The notes below the pieces were generated by a model that did no database searches, had not been told where the DNA came from, and worked only from the letters and a program-made list of their open reading frames with translations. From Friedmanniella luteola (GTDB taxonomy: Bacteria; Actinomycetota; Actinomycetes; Propionibacteriales; Propionibacteriaceae), in contig NZ_LT629749.1 in assembly GCF_900105065.1 (NCBI RefSeq), forward strand, positions 4,340,001 through 4,404,000: a stretch of DNA of 64,000 nt, written 5' to 3'. A program made the translations under genes and the position numbers. Position 1 is the stretch's first letter, and each line of letters begins with the position of its first letter. Of this stretch, positions 1 to 6,616 are shown piece by piece.

Positions 1-532
1 CCGCCGCACCGGCTGGTGGCTGGTCGTCGCCTTCACCGCGGCCACCGTCTGGGTGCCGGTCTTCGCCACCCGGTCGCTCTGGCTGGCCCAGGTCGTCATC
101 CTCGTGCTGCTCGGCGCGCTGGTGGCGGCCGTCCGCCGCTCCGTGCACAGCGGGCCCGCCGCGGACCGGCTGGAGCAGTTCGCGTTCCGGCTGCCCGTCA
201 CGCTCTACCTCGGCTGGGTCACGCTGGCCACCGTGGCCGGGTTCGGCGCGGCCCTCCGCTCGTCCGGCCTGCGGGAGAGCGGGACCGGGCTGACCCTGGT
301 GTCGCTGCTGCTGGTGCTGGCGGCGACGGCGTTCTCGGTGGTGGTGGTGGGGCGCTTCGCCGCCCTCGCCGCGTTCGTCTTCACCGCGGGCTGGGCCCTG
401 GTCGCGATCGTGGTGGCCAGCCCCTCGCTCGCGGTGAAGGTCGCCGCGGTGCTGGCGCTGCTGGTGATCACCGCCGTGCTGGTCATCCGCACGGGCCGCA
501 GCCCGCGCAAGGCCACCCTGCTGCTGGGCTGA
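1..532 (+). CDS. Tryptophan-rich sensory (TspO-like) membrane protein, 5' truncated
   Basis: The reading frame is open from base 2 and stops with TGA at 530-532, so the true start lies before the window. The visible 176 residues are almost wholly hydrophobic, with about five membrane segments separated by short Arg-containing loops. The stretch LPVTLYLGWVTLATVAG near bases 190-240 resembles the signature of the long 'tryptophan-rich sensory protein' branch of the TspO/MBR group, whose members are about 250 residues; that would leave roughly 80 residues missing. It ends four bases before the next gene, also a membrane protein, suggesting co-transcription. The family's ligand in bacteria is not settled, so no specific role is claimed. 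The assignment is by resemblance only; a generic integral membrane protein is the alternative. Confidence 0.55.
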   Translation, partial: RRTGWWLVVAFTAATVWVPVFATRSLWLAQVVILVLLGALVAAVRRSVHSGPAADRLEQFAFRLPVTLYLGWVTLATVAGFGAALRSSGLRESGTGLTLVSLLLVLAATAFSVVVVGRFAALAAFVFTAGWALVAIVVASPSLAVKVAAVLALLVITAVLVIRTGRSPRKATLLLG

Positions 533-536
533 CCCG

Positions 537-1289
537 GTGGACCTGCTCGCCGAGGTCTGGCGGCGCGCCACGGCCGCCCAGCCACCGCCGACACCGGAGC
601 TGGTGCTGGGGGCGGCGCTGCTGGCCCTCCTGCTGGTCGCGCACCCCGGTCTCTGGCGCGTCAGCCGGGTGCTGGTCACCATCACCCACGAGGGTGGTCA
701 CGCGGTCGCCGCCGTGCTCGCCGGCCGCCGCCTGCAGGGCATCCGGGTGCACTCCGACACCTCGGGGCTGACGGTCTCGCGCGGGCGGCCCAGCGGGCCC
801 GGCATGGTGGCGATGCTGCTCGCCGGCTACCTCGGACCCGCCGTCGTCGGCCTCGGGGCCGTCGGTCTCCTGCTGGCCGGGCACGCGCTGGGGCTGCTCT
901 GGCTGGTCACGCTGCTGCTCGCGGCGATGCTGCTGCAGATCCGCAACCTCTACGGCTTCGTCGTCGTGCTGGTCGTCGCGGCCGGGGTGCTGGCGCTGAG
1001 CTGGTTCGGCTCGGCGGCCCTGCAGACGGCGCTGGCGACGCTGCTGACCTGGCTGCTGCTGGTGGCGGCGCCCAAGCCGGTCCTCGAGCTGGCCCGCCAG
1101 CACCGGGCCGGCCGGGCGCCGCACAGCGACGCCGGTCAGCTGGCCCGGTTGACCGGGCTCCCCGCCGGGGTGTGGATCGCGCTGTTCGGGCTGCTGAGCC
1201 TGCTCGGCCTCGCCGTCGGCGCCGCCCTCCTGGTGCCCGCGCTGGTGGACCTCACCCGCTCGCTGGCTTCGGTGTTCACCGCGTCCTGA
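537..1289 (+). CDS. M50 family membrane metallopeptidase
   Basis: A 250-residue integral membrane protein starting with GTG four bases after the preceding stop. The zinc-binding motif HEGGH is at residues 51-55, in the first membrane region, followed by the LAGRRLQGIRVH segment typical of M50B-type peptidases. Six or so hydrophobic segments follow, including a basic loop near residue 190 (ELARQHRAGRAPHSD). M50 proteases cut substrates inside the membrane, and actinobacterial members with the HEGGH form are widespread but mostly uncharacterised. A PDZ domain is absent, which argues against a classical RseP/SpoIVFB-type site-2 protease of the sigma cascade. The gene is followed by a strong hairpin at 1308-1334. 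Substrate unknown. Confidence 0.75.
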   Translation: MDLLAEVWRRATAAQPPPTPELVLGAALLALLLVAHPGLWRVSRVLVTITHEGGHAVAAVLAGRRLQGIRVHSDTSGLTVSRGRPSGPGMVAMLLAGYLGPAVVGLGAVGLLLAGHALGLLWLVTLLLAAMLLQIRNLYGFVVVLVVAAGVLALSWFGSAALQTALATLLTWLLLVAAPKPVLELARQHRAGRAPHSDAGQLARLTGLPAGVWIALFGLLSLLGLAVGAALLVPALVDLTRSLASVFTAS

Positions 1290-1307
1290 GCGGGGCGGGC
1301 AGCAGAA

Positions 1308-1334
1308 AGGCTCCCGTCCGGTGGACGGGAGCCT
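1308..1334. terminator. Bidirectional terminator hairpin
   Basis: Perfect 12-base inverted repeat (AGGCTCCCGTCC / GGACGGGAGCCT) with a GGT loop. It lies between the convergent M50 gene (stop 1289) and the small minus-strand gene ending at 1359. On the minus strand the stem is followed by TTTC, giving a short U tract, so it can serve both genes. Confidence 0.85.
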
Positions 1335-1358
1335 GGCGTGTGCGGAGCGCGGCTGCGG

Positions 1359-1514
1359 TCAGGTGCGCGGACCGAACCCGTTGTTGCGCTGCGCGACCAT
1401 GATCAGCTCGTCGCGCATCGCGGGCGTGGCGGCGTTGCTGATGGCGCGGGCCAGCTCGCGGTTGGTGCGGTTGATCTCACGGTGGCTCCGGATGGCCTTG
1501 CCGAGGCGAGACAT
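1359..1514 (-). CDS. Small basic hypothetical protein (51 aa)
   Basis: A 51-residue ORF starting MSRLGKAIRSHREIN and ending NNGFGPRT. A longer in-frame start at 1583 exists, but the ATG at 1514 has a ribosome site (GAAGGGA, about 8 bases upstream) and gives a compact hydrophilic protein, so it is preferred. The sequence is basic and Asn-rich, predicted helical (HREINRTNRELARAISNAATPAMRDEL), without Cys and without a membrane segment. It is closed by the terminator at 1308-1334, which supports it being a real transcription unit. I do not recognise a named family. Its function is unknown; the PAMRDELI segment could be an interaction helix but that is a guess. Confidence 0.6.
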   Translation of the reverse strand: MSRLGKAIRSHREINRTNRELARAISNAATPAMRDELIMVAQRNNGFGPRT

Positions 1515-1709
1515 GTGGTGGTTCCCTTCGGTGGTGGTGCGGTGACGCTTGGAAATCGAACCCTTCGATATCGAAGTTATCATGTCAACGCCACCGGCCG
1601 CCGGCCTATTCCGGTCGGCCCGAGGAACGGCGGGTGCACGCGCGACGACCGCCGGCGCAGGCAGCGCGGGCGGTCGGGAGCAGTGCGGAGGAGGAGGGGG
1701 CGGAGGGCC

Positions 1710-2174
1710 TCAGGCGGCCTGGCCGAAACGGCGGTCCGTCACCCGGACACCGACCCGTTCGAGCTCGGCCTCGACCCGCAGGCGCTCGATCTCGCGCTCC
1801 ATGCCGAGGCACTCGGTCCCCAGGTCGTGGTGGACCTCGAGCATGTCGCAGGTCTGGGCCAGCAGCCGGTCGTAGGCCAGCCGGTTGCCCATCTGGTGGG
1901 CCGCGGACCGGCCGGCGTCGTCGCCCACCACCACCCGGAGGCGGCGCAGGTCGGCGATCACCTGCTCGAGCGGGAGCCCCTGCTGCTCGCGCAGAGCCTT
2001 CACGGCCCGGCGGTGCTCCCGGCGGACGGCCCGACGCTCACGCCAGGCGGCCACGCTCTCGTCCCAGCGACCGGCCAGCAGGTCGTAGCAGAGCACGCAG
2101 AGGATGGGGACGAGGACCATGACGGTCACGGCGACAGCGCCGAGCACCATCTGGTACGAGTCCACCATGCACAA
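1710..2174 (-). CDS. Membrane-anchored coiled-coil hypothetical protein
   Basis: A protein of 154 residues (152 if the third-codon Met at 2168 is the start). Residues about 8-36 form one hydrophobic membrane segment containing two Cys (ILCVLCYDLLAG), followed by a long charged helical region rich in Arg and Glu (WRERRAVRREHRRAVKALREQQ and, near the C-terminus, EREIERLRVEAELE) typical of a coiled coil. It would sit in the membrane with the coiled coil in the cytoplasm. No enzymatic motif is visible. It is transcribed in the same direction as the secreted SH3 protein upstream of it on the minus strand (stop at 2220, 45 bases away), so the two may share a transcript. Function unknown. Confidence 0.65.
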   Translation of the reverse strand: MCMVDSYQMVLGAVAVTVMVLVPILCVLCYDLLAGRWDESVAAWRERRAVRREHRRAVKALREQQGLPLEQVIADLRRLRVVVGDDAGRSAAHQMGNRLAYDRLLAQTCDMLEVHHDLGTECLGMEREIERLRVEAELERVGVRVTDRRFGQAA

Positions 2175-2219
2175 ACCTTAGGTCGCGCTCAGAGCGTCCA
2201 CAAGTTCGTGTGCTACCCG

Positions 2220-3281
2220 CTAGCCGGCAGCGTTCCCGTAGACGGTGACGTGCACGTGGTCGTAGTGGTTCGCGGTCGCGGAGCCGCGGTCAGACATCCC
2301 GCGCCAGCCCTCGCTGCCGCGCTGCACGGTCCAGATCTTCTGGGCGAAGATGACCTCGCTCACCCCGAGCTGCTTGGCGTTGGCCCGGACCCAGTTCGCG
2401 ATCTGCTGGCCGAGCCCGTTGCTGGAGACCATCGCGTCGAGGGCGCGGCCCGAGGGGTGCTCCGGCAGCGAGTCCGCGCGGACCCCGCCGTAGGCGGTCA
2501 CCCCGGGGAACTGGGCGCAGATCGCGCGGTGCACCCGGATGGCGTCCGGGGTGAGACCCGACTCCACCGACGAGCCGGCCGAGCAGGCCGCACCCGAGAG
2601 GCCACCGCCCGAGCCCGACGAGCTCGAGCCCGAGGAGGAGGGCTTCTGGGCCGCGGGCGGCTGGGGCTTGGACTCCACCAGGTACTGCCGGCGCACCCAG
2701 CCGCCGTCGCCGCGGTACGCGACGTACTGCCAGGCGCCCCGGACGGTGCTCGTCACCGGCACCTTGGAGCCGGACTTCAGCACGGTGATCAGGTCGGAAT
2801 CGGCGTCGGCGCCCTCGCGGACGTTGAGGTCCACCCGGGTGTACTCGGTGTCGACCACCTCCAGCGACGGCAGGTCGACCTCGGGCAGCGCACCGGCCTT
2901 CGCCGTGGCCTTCTTCGCCTCGGCCTTCTTCGCCTCGGCCTTCGCCGCCTTGGCCGCCTTGGCCTTCGCCGCCTTGGCCGCCTTCGCCTTGGCCGCGGCC
3001 TTCTGCTGGGCGGCGGCCGCCGGGGTCAGCGCGGGGCGGCCGGAGCCGCCGCGGCTGGTCCCCTGCTCCCGGGTCACGGCGTCGGCCGGGGCCGACGCGG
3101 TGGTGCTGGGGACCGCGCTGGCACCGGTGGAGGAGCCGCTCTGCGCCGTGGTGGTCGCGCCGGTCGAGACGGCCACCAGGCCGGTCGTCGCCAGGCCGGC
3201 GAGCAGGCCGGGGACCGCGAGCCGGGCCACCTGCTGACGCCAGGGCGCCCGTCGCGCCCGACGTGGGCGATGTCGCTCCAC
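2220..3281 (-). CDS. Secreted SH3 / ARB_07466-type cell-wall protein
   Basis: A 353-residue exported protein starting with GTG at 3281 behind GGAGGG. An Arg-rich N-terminus and a hydrophobic segment (residues about 18-42) form a signal peptide or anchor. A Ser/Thr/Ala linker and a Lys/Ala repeat (about residues 90-130) follow, then a bacterial SH3 domain (about 145-205, ending GGWVRRQYLVE). The C-terminal domain (about 230-350) has the features of the ARB_07466-like domain: GLTPDAIRVHRAICAQFPG, EHPSGRALDAM, the MSDRGSATANH stretch and DHVHVTVYG. The conserved H..GRALD..and H.DHVHV residues recall zinc ligands of DD-carboxypeptidase folds, so peptidoglycan binding or cleavage is likely, but activity is not shown. 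It lies next to a coiled-coil membrane protein gene. Confidence 0.8.
   Translation of the reverse strand: MERHRPRRARRAPWRQQVARLAVPGLLAGLATTGLVAVSTGATTTAQSGSSTGASAVPSTTASAPADAVTREQGTSRGGSGRPALTPAAAAQQKAAAKAKAAKAAKAKAAKAAKAEAKKAEAKKATAKAGALPEVDLPSLEVVDTEYTRVDLNVREGADADSDLITVLKSGSKVPVTSTVRGAWQYVAYRGDGGWVRRQYLVESKPQPPAAQKPSSSGSSSSGSGGGLSGAACSAGSSVESGLTPDAIRVHRAICAQFPGVTAYGGVRADSLPEHPSGRALDAMVSSNGLGQQIANWVRANAKQLGVSEVIFAQKIWTVQRGSEGWRGMSDRGSATANHYDHVHVTVYGNAAG
2895..3005 (-). repeat. Lys/Ala-rich degenerate tandem repeat inside the SH3 protein gene
   Basis: Degenerate repeats of about 9-18 bases (GCCTTGGCC / GCCTTCGCC / GCCTCGGCC on the plus strand) encode alternating KAAKAK and KKAEA blocks. The region is a positively charged linker between the N-terminal region and the SH3 domain, plausibly spanning or binding the anionic cell wall. 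Repeat length may vary between strains. Confidence 0.75.
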
Positions 3282-3334
3282 GAACCCTCCGCTCCCCCCG
3301 AGCCTGTGGCCCTGCTGACTGACGCTCCCGCGCC

Positions 3335-3368
3335 GATACCGAATCGTTATCTACCGGCCGGGAGTCTA
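3335..3368 (-). promoter_or_regulatory. Likely promoter and leader palindrome of the SH3 protein gene
   Basis: On the minus strand TAGACT (3363-3368) is a good -10 element, placing the transcription start near 3356 and giving a leader of about 75 bases. Just inside the leader is GATAACGATTCGGTATC (3335-3351), an imperfect inverted repeat. Cell-wall hydrolase genes of actinomycetes are often regulated at such sites (for example by MtrA), but the match is inferred by eye. Confidence 0.4.
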
Positions 3369-3476
3369 GGCAGACCGGGCCCTTCCTGGCCAATCGGGCC
3401 GGGCTGGCGGGAATCCTTCCGACTGGGGCAGACCTGCCACTCGTCGGCCCGGCCCCGTCCCAGCAGGCTGCTGGTC

Positions 3477-3641
3477 ATGACCGGTCTCGCCCTGCTCGTC
3501 CTGCTCCTCGCCGCCGTCGTCGCCGGTCTCGAGGTCCGTCACCGACGCAGCGGCGAGGCCGTGCTCCGGCGGGTCCGGGCCGCCGCCGGACCCGGCGACC
3601 GCCCGTGGTGGCCGCCCGGGCCGGTGGTGCGCCGCTCCTGA
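3477..3641 (+). CDS. Possible small single-pass membrane protein (54 aa)
   Basis: An ATG at 3477 opens a 54-residue ORF: MTGLALLVLLLAAVVAGLEVRH, one clear membrane helix, then a short basic tail (RRSGEAVLRRVRAAAG) and a Pro/Trp-rich end (RPWWPPGPVV). The frame is open far upstream, but that is normal at this G+C content. Ribosome-binding support is weak (AGCAGG). It sits between a divergent secreted-protein gene and the flavin reductase start at 3707, where a real short gene would fit. The arrangement of one helix plus positive-inside tail is typical of genuine small membrane proteins, yet without homologues this could be chance. Confidence 0.35.
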   Translation: MTGLALLVLLLAAVVAGLEVRHRRSGEAVLRRVRAAAGPGDRPWWPPGPVVRRS

Positions 3642-3706
3642 CCGCGACCGTCGCCCGGGGGGCCCGTGGCTAGGGTGAGCGCACACCACGGACGAAGGGA
3701 CGTCGG

Positions 3707-5101
3707 ATGACGACCACCACGGCGGAGCACGACGGCTCCGGCACCACCAGCACCGCCTACGCGGCGATCGTGATCGGGGCCGGCCAGGCCGGTCCCGGTG
3801 TCGCCGCCGCCCTGGCCGCGGACGGACCGGTGGCGCTGGTGGAGATGGACCGCGTCGGCGGCACCTGCCTCAACCACGGCTGCAAGCCGACGAAGGCGCT
3901 GCGGGCGAGCGCCGTCGTCGCCCACCAGGCCCGGCGCGCCGCCGAGTACGGCGTGCACACCGGCGAGGTGACCGTCGACTTCGGCTTCGCCATCGACCGG
4001 GTGCACAAGATCATCGAGGAGGAGGTCTCGGGCCTGGCCGGGTACATCGAGGGCGTCGACGGCCTGGAGCTGGTGCACGGTCGCGCCACCCTGGCGACCG
4101 ACCCCACGGGCGCCGAGCACGTGGTCACGGTCGACGGCCGCCGGCTGACCAGCAGCCAGGTGTACCTCAACGTCGGCGCCCGGGCCTCGGTGCCGCCGAT
4201 GCCGGGCCTCGACACCGTCGACGTGCTCACCGAGGTGGAGCTGCTGGACCTGACCGAGCTGCCCGCGCACCTGGTGATCATCGGGGGCGGCTACCTCGGC
4301 TGCGAGTTCGGCCAGATGTTCCGCCGCTTCGGCTCCGAGGTCACCATCGTCGCCGCCAGCGGGCTCGGCGGCCGCGAGGACCCCGACGTGGGCGCGATCT
4401 TGTCCCAGACCTTCGCCGACGAGGGCATCCGGGTGCTCGAGGCGCGCACCGAGAGCGTGGCCCCGGCCGACGGCGGGGTCGCCGTGACCCTCGACGACGG
4501 CACGACCGTGACCGGCAGCCACCTGCTGATGGCCGTCGGCCGCCGCTCCAACTCCGACCTGCTGGGGGACCACGGGATCGAGACCGACGACCACGGGTTC
4601 TTCGTGACCGACGGGCGCTTCCAGACCTCCGTGCCCGGCGTCCGGGCCCTCGGCGACGTCAACGGCCGCGGCGCCTGGACCCACACGTCCTACCAGGACA
4701 GCCAGATCATGCTGGAGCCCTCCCGCACGGTCGACGGCCGGATCACCACCTACGCGATGTTCACCGACCCGCCGCTCGGCCGGGTGGGGATGAACGACGC
4801 GCAGGCCCGCGAGTCCGGGCGCCGGGTGCTGAAGGCTGAGGTGCCGATGAGCGGGGTCAGCCGGGCGCGGCTGGAGGGCGAGACCACCGGCGTCATGCGC
4901 ATCCTCGTCGACGCCGACAGCGAGGAGGTGCTCGGCGCCACCATCCTCGGGCTGCAGGCCGACGACGTCATCCAGGTCGTCGGCACCGCGATGCAGGCCG
5001 GCGTGCGCTACCCGGCCCTCCGCGACGCCCTGCCGATCCACCCGACCGTGGCCGAGTACATCCCCTCGATCCTGACCTCGCTGCAGCCCCTCGACGGCTG
5101 A
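3707..5101 (+). CDS. FAD-dependent pyridine nucleotide-disulfide oxidoreductase
   Basis: A 464-residue class I flavin disulfide reductase. The N-terminal FAD motif GAGQAGPGVAAALA (about residues 24-37) is followed by the redox-active pair in GGTCLNHGCKPTKAL (C-x4-C), a second nucleotide-binding motif IIGGGYLGCEFGQMF (about 190-205), the second FAD motif ALGDVNGRGAWTH (about 311), and the C-terminal dimerisation domain ending HPTVAEYIPSIL. Length and motifs match dihydrolipoamide dehydrogenase, mercuric reductase-like and mycothione reductase-like enzymes; the active-site spacing does not separate them. It lacks the extra N-terminal mercury-binding domain. Ribosome site GAAGGGA precedes the ATG and a TAGGGT -10 lies at 3672-3677. 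It is monocistronic, convergent with the kinase ending at 5111. Substrate not assignable; it is not part of the 2-oxoacid dehydrogenase operon far downstream. Confidence 0.85.
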   Translation: MTTTTAEHDGSGTTSTAYAAIVIGAGQAGPGVAAALAADGPVALVEMDRVGGTCLNHGCKPTKALRASAVVAHQARRAAEYGVHTGEVTVDFGFAIDRVHKIIEEEVSGLAGYIEGVDGLELVHGRATLATDPTGAEHVVTVDGRRLTSSQVYLNVGARASVPPMPGLDTVDVLTEVELLDLTELPAHLVIIGGGYLGCEFGQMFRRFGSEVTIVAASGLGGREDPDVGAILSQTFADEGIRVLEARTESVAPADGGVAVTLDDGTTVTGSHLLMAVGRRSNSDLLGDHGIETDDHGFFVTDGRFQTSVPGVRALGDVNGRGAWTHTSYQDSQIMLEPSRTVDGRITTYAMFTDPPLGRVGMNDAQARESGRRVLKAEVPMSGVSRARLEGETTGVMRILVDADSEEVLGATILGLQADDVIQVVGTAMQAGVRYPALRDALPIHPTVAEYIPSILTSLQPLDG

Positions 5102-5110
5102 GCGGCACCC

Positions 5111-5992
5111 TCAGCCGAGCGCGTCCACCAGCCGGGCGCACCGGACGGGGTCCTCGGTGAGGCCGTTCTCGAGCCCCCAGAGCCAGTAGTCCACGGCACG
5201 GACGACGGTCCAGCCGGCCACCCGGGCGGGGTCGAGGGCGGCGGCGGCGGCGATCCGGTGCAGCAGGCGGCGCAGCTGCTCGGCGGTCAGCGCCTCGTCG
5301 GCGCGCGTCCAGAGCAGCTCGGCCACACCCACCGCCGGGTCGCCCACGGCGGGCTTCGGGTCGACCGCCCGCCAGCCGCCGGCCCCGTCGGCCAGCACGT
5401 TGCCCCAGTGCAGGTCGCCGTGCACCAGCAGCCCGGCGTCGGTGGGCAGCGTCGCCGCCAGGTCCCGGGCCCGGCCGAGGGCCTCGCCCGGCACCGGACC
5501 ACCCAGGGCCTGGTTCCGCCCCGCGGCGTGCCGGGTGAAGGCCGCCGCCGCCGCGGCCAGCGTCGGCAGCCCCCGCGGGGCGGGCACCGCGAGCTCGGCC
5601 AGCAGCCGCCCGGCCACCGTCGCGGCCTCGTCCAGCGGCAGGTCCCGCAGGGACCGGTGCGGGTCGAGCCGTTCGAGCAGCACCGCGTCACCGGCCGGGG
5701 CGACGGCGACGAGCCGCACCGCGCCGCGGCCGTCCCAGGCCCGCAGGGCCGCCACCTCGGCCGCGAGGTCGTGCTCGGGCCAGCAGACCCGGAGGGCGAA
5801 GCGCTCGTCGCCGCGGCGGACCAGCACCACCAGGTTGACCGCCCCGGCCAGCGGCGGCACGTCCTCGGGCACCAGGTCCCAGGCGGCGCAGAGCGTCTCC
5901 ACCCGGTCCGGCAGCGCGTCCAGCCAGGCCCGGCCGGCGGCCCCGCTGATGCCGGTCCGCCAGGCGACCAGCGCAGCGGGGACGGTGATCAC
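5111..5992 (-). CDS. Aminoglycoside/hydroxyurea phosphotransferase-like kinase (APH(6) family)
   Basis: A 293-residue kinase-fold protein. The catalytic loop LLVHGDLHWGNVLADG and the metal-binding segment WRAVDPKPAVGDPAVGVAELLW are characteristic of the streptomycin 6-kinase / hydroxyurea kinase group (Pfam APH_6_hur), as is the N-terminal LALRVCWPEHDLAAEVAAL-like ATP-binding region. Family members phosphorylate streptomycin or hydroxyurea, but most actinomycete homologues are untested and resistance cannot be claimed. Its GTG/ATG start overlaps the stop of the upstream 3-methyladenine glycosylase by four bases (ATGA), so the two are translationally coupled. It ends nine bases from the convergent oxidoreductase with no obvious terminator. 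Confidence 0.8.
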   Translation of the reverse strand: MITVPAALVAWRTGISGAAGRAWLDALPDRVETLCAAWDLVPEDVPPLAGAVNLVVLVRRGDERFALRVCWPEHDLAAEVAALRAWDGRGAVRLVAVAPAGDAVLLERLDPHRSLRDLPLDEAATVAGRLLAELAVPAPRGLPTLAAAAAAFTRHAAGRNQALGGPVPGEALGRARDLAATLPTDAGLLVHGDLHWGNVLADGAGGWRAVDPKPAVGDPAVGVAELLWTRADEALTAEQLRRLLHRIAAAAALDPARVAGWTVVRAVDYWLWGLENGLTEDPVRCARLVDALG

Positions 5993-6573
5993 GTCGGTGC
6001 CGCCGGGGCGCGCGGGCTGCGCTTGTAGGCGGAGACGTAGCGGTCGTCGGTCAGCCAGAACCGCCAGGGCCGGTCGGCCTCGGCCGAGACGCCCACCCGG
6101 GGACCCCGGCTCACCCGGGCGGCCGGCTGCGGGTCGGGGGTGAGGGTGACGGGGCCGTCGCCGAGCACCGAGGTGCCCTGGTGGTCGGCGGTGATGCCCA
6201 GGGCCTGGGTGAGCCGGCCGGGTCCGCGGGCCAGGTCGCGGTCGGACGCCCGGCCGCGGCGGCTCCGGGCGACGTCCAGCCCCTCGACCACCTCGCCGGC
6301 CCGGAGCAGCAGCCCGGACGCCGCCCCGTCAGGCCCGCAGACGATGTTCACGGCCCAGTGCATGCCGTAGGAGAAGTAGACGTAGAGCCGGCCGGGCGGG
6401 CCGAACATCACCGCGGTCCGGGCGGTGCGGCCGCGGAACGCGTGCGAAGCCGGGTCAGACGCCCCGCCGTAGGCCTCCACCTCGGTGAGGCGGACGACGA
6501 CCTCGCCGTGCCGGAGCAGGCCGCCCAGCAGGGTCGGGGCGACCCGGTCGACCGGCCCGTCGAGGAGATCCAT
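5989..6573 (-). CDS. DNA-3-methyladenine glycosylase (AAG/MPG family)
   Basis: A 194-residue base-excision glycosylase that removes alkylated purines. Recognisable blocks: APTLLGGLL at the start, VRLTEVEAYGG (containing the catalytic Glu and the conserved EAY), DPASHAFRGRTART, MFGPPGRLYVYFSYGMHWAVN, LLLRAGEV, and GPGRLTQALGI. Length is typical of bacterial AAG enzymes. It starts with ATG at 6573, 43 bases after the end of the dikinase-like gene, in the same direction, and overlaps the kinase gene downstream by four bases. It probably acts alone in alkylation repair; the tight link to an antibiotic-type kinase is unusual. Confidence 0.9.
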   Translation of the reverse strand: MDLLDGPVDRVAPTLLGGLLRHGEVVVRLTEVEAYGGASDPASHAFRGRTARTAVMFGPPGRLYVYFSYGMHWAVNIVCGPDGAASGLLLRAGEVVEGLDVARSRRGRASDRDLARGPGRLTQALGITADHQGTSVLGDGPVTLTPDPQPAARVSRGPRVGVSAEADRPWRFWLTDDRYVSAYKRSPRAPAAPT

Positions 6574-6616
6574 GGTCGGCAGTCTGACCGAGCCCGCGGC
6601 GTGCTGGGCCCGGGGG

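Noticed and set aside
3282-3476. Possible c-di-AMP (ydaO) riboswitch upstream of the SH3 wall protein
   Set aside because: The predicted leader is only about 75 bases, shorter than the ydaO class, and no conserved core was seen.
1338-3641. A 767-codon plus-strand frame
   Set aside because: Spans a terminator and three well-supported minus-strand genes; only its last 54 codons from ATG 3477 may be a real small gene.
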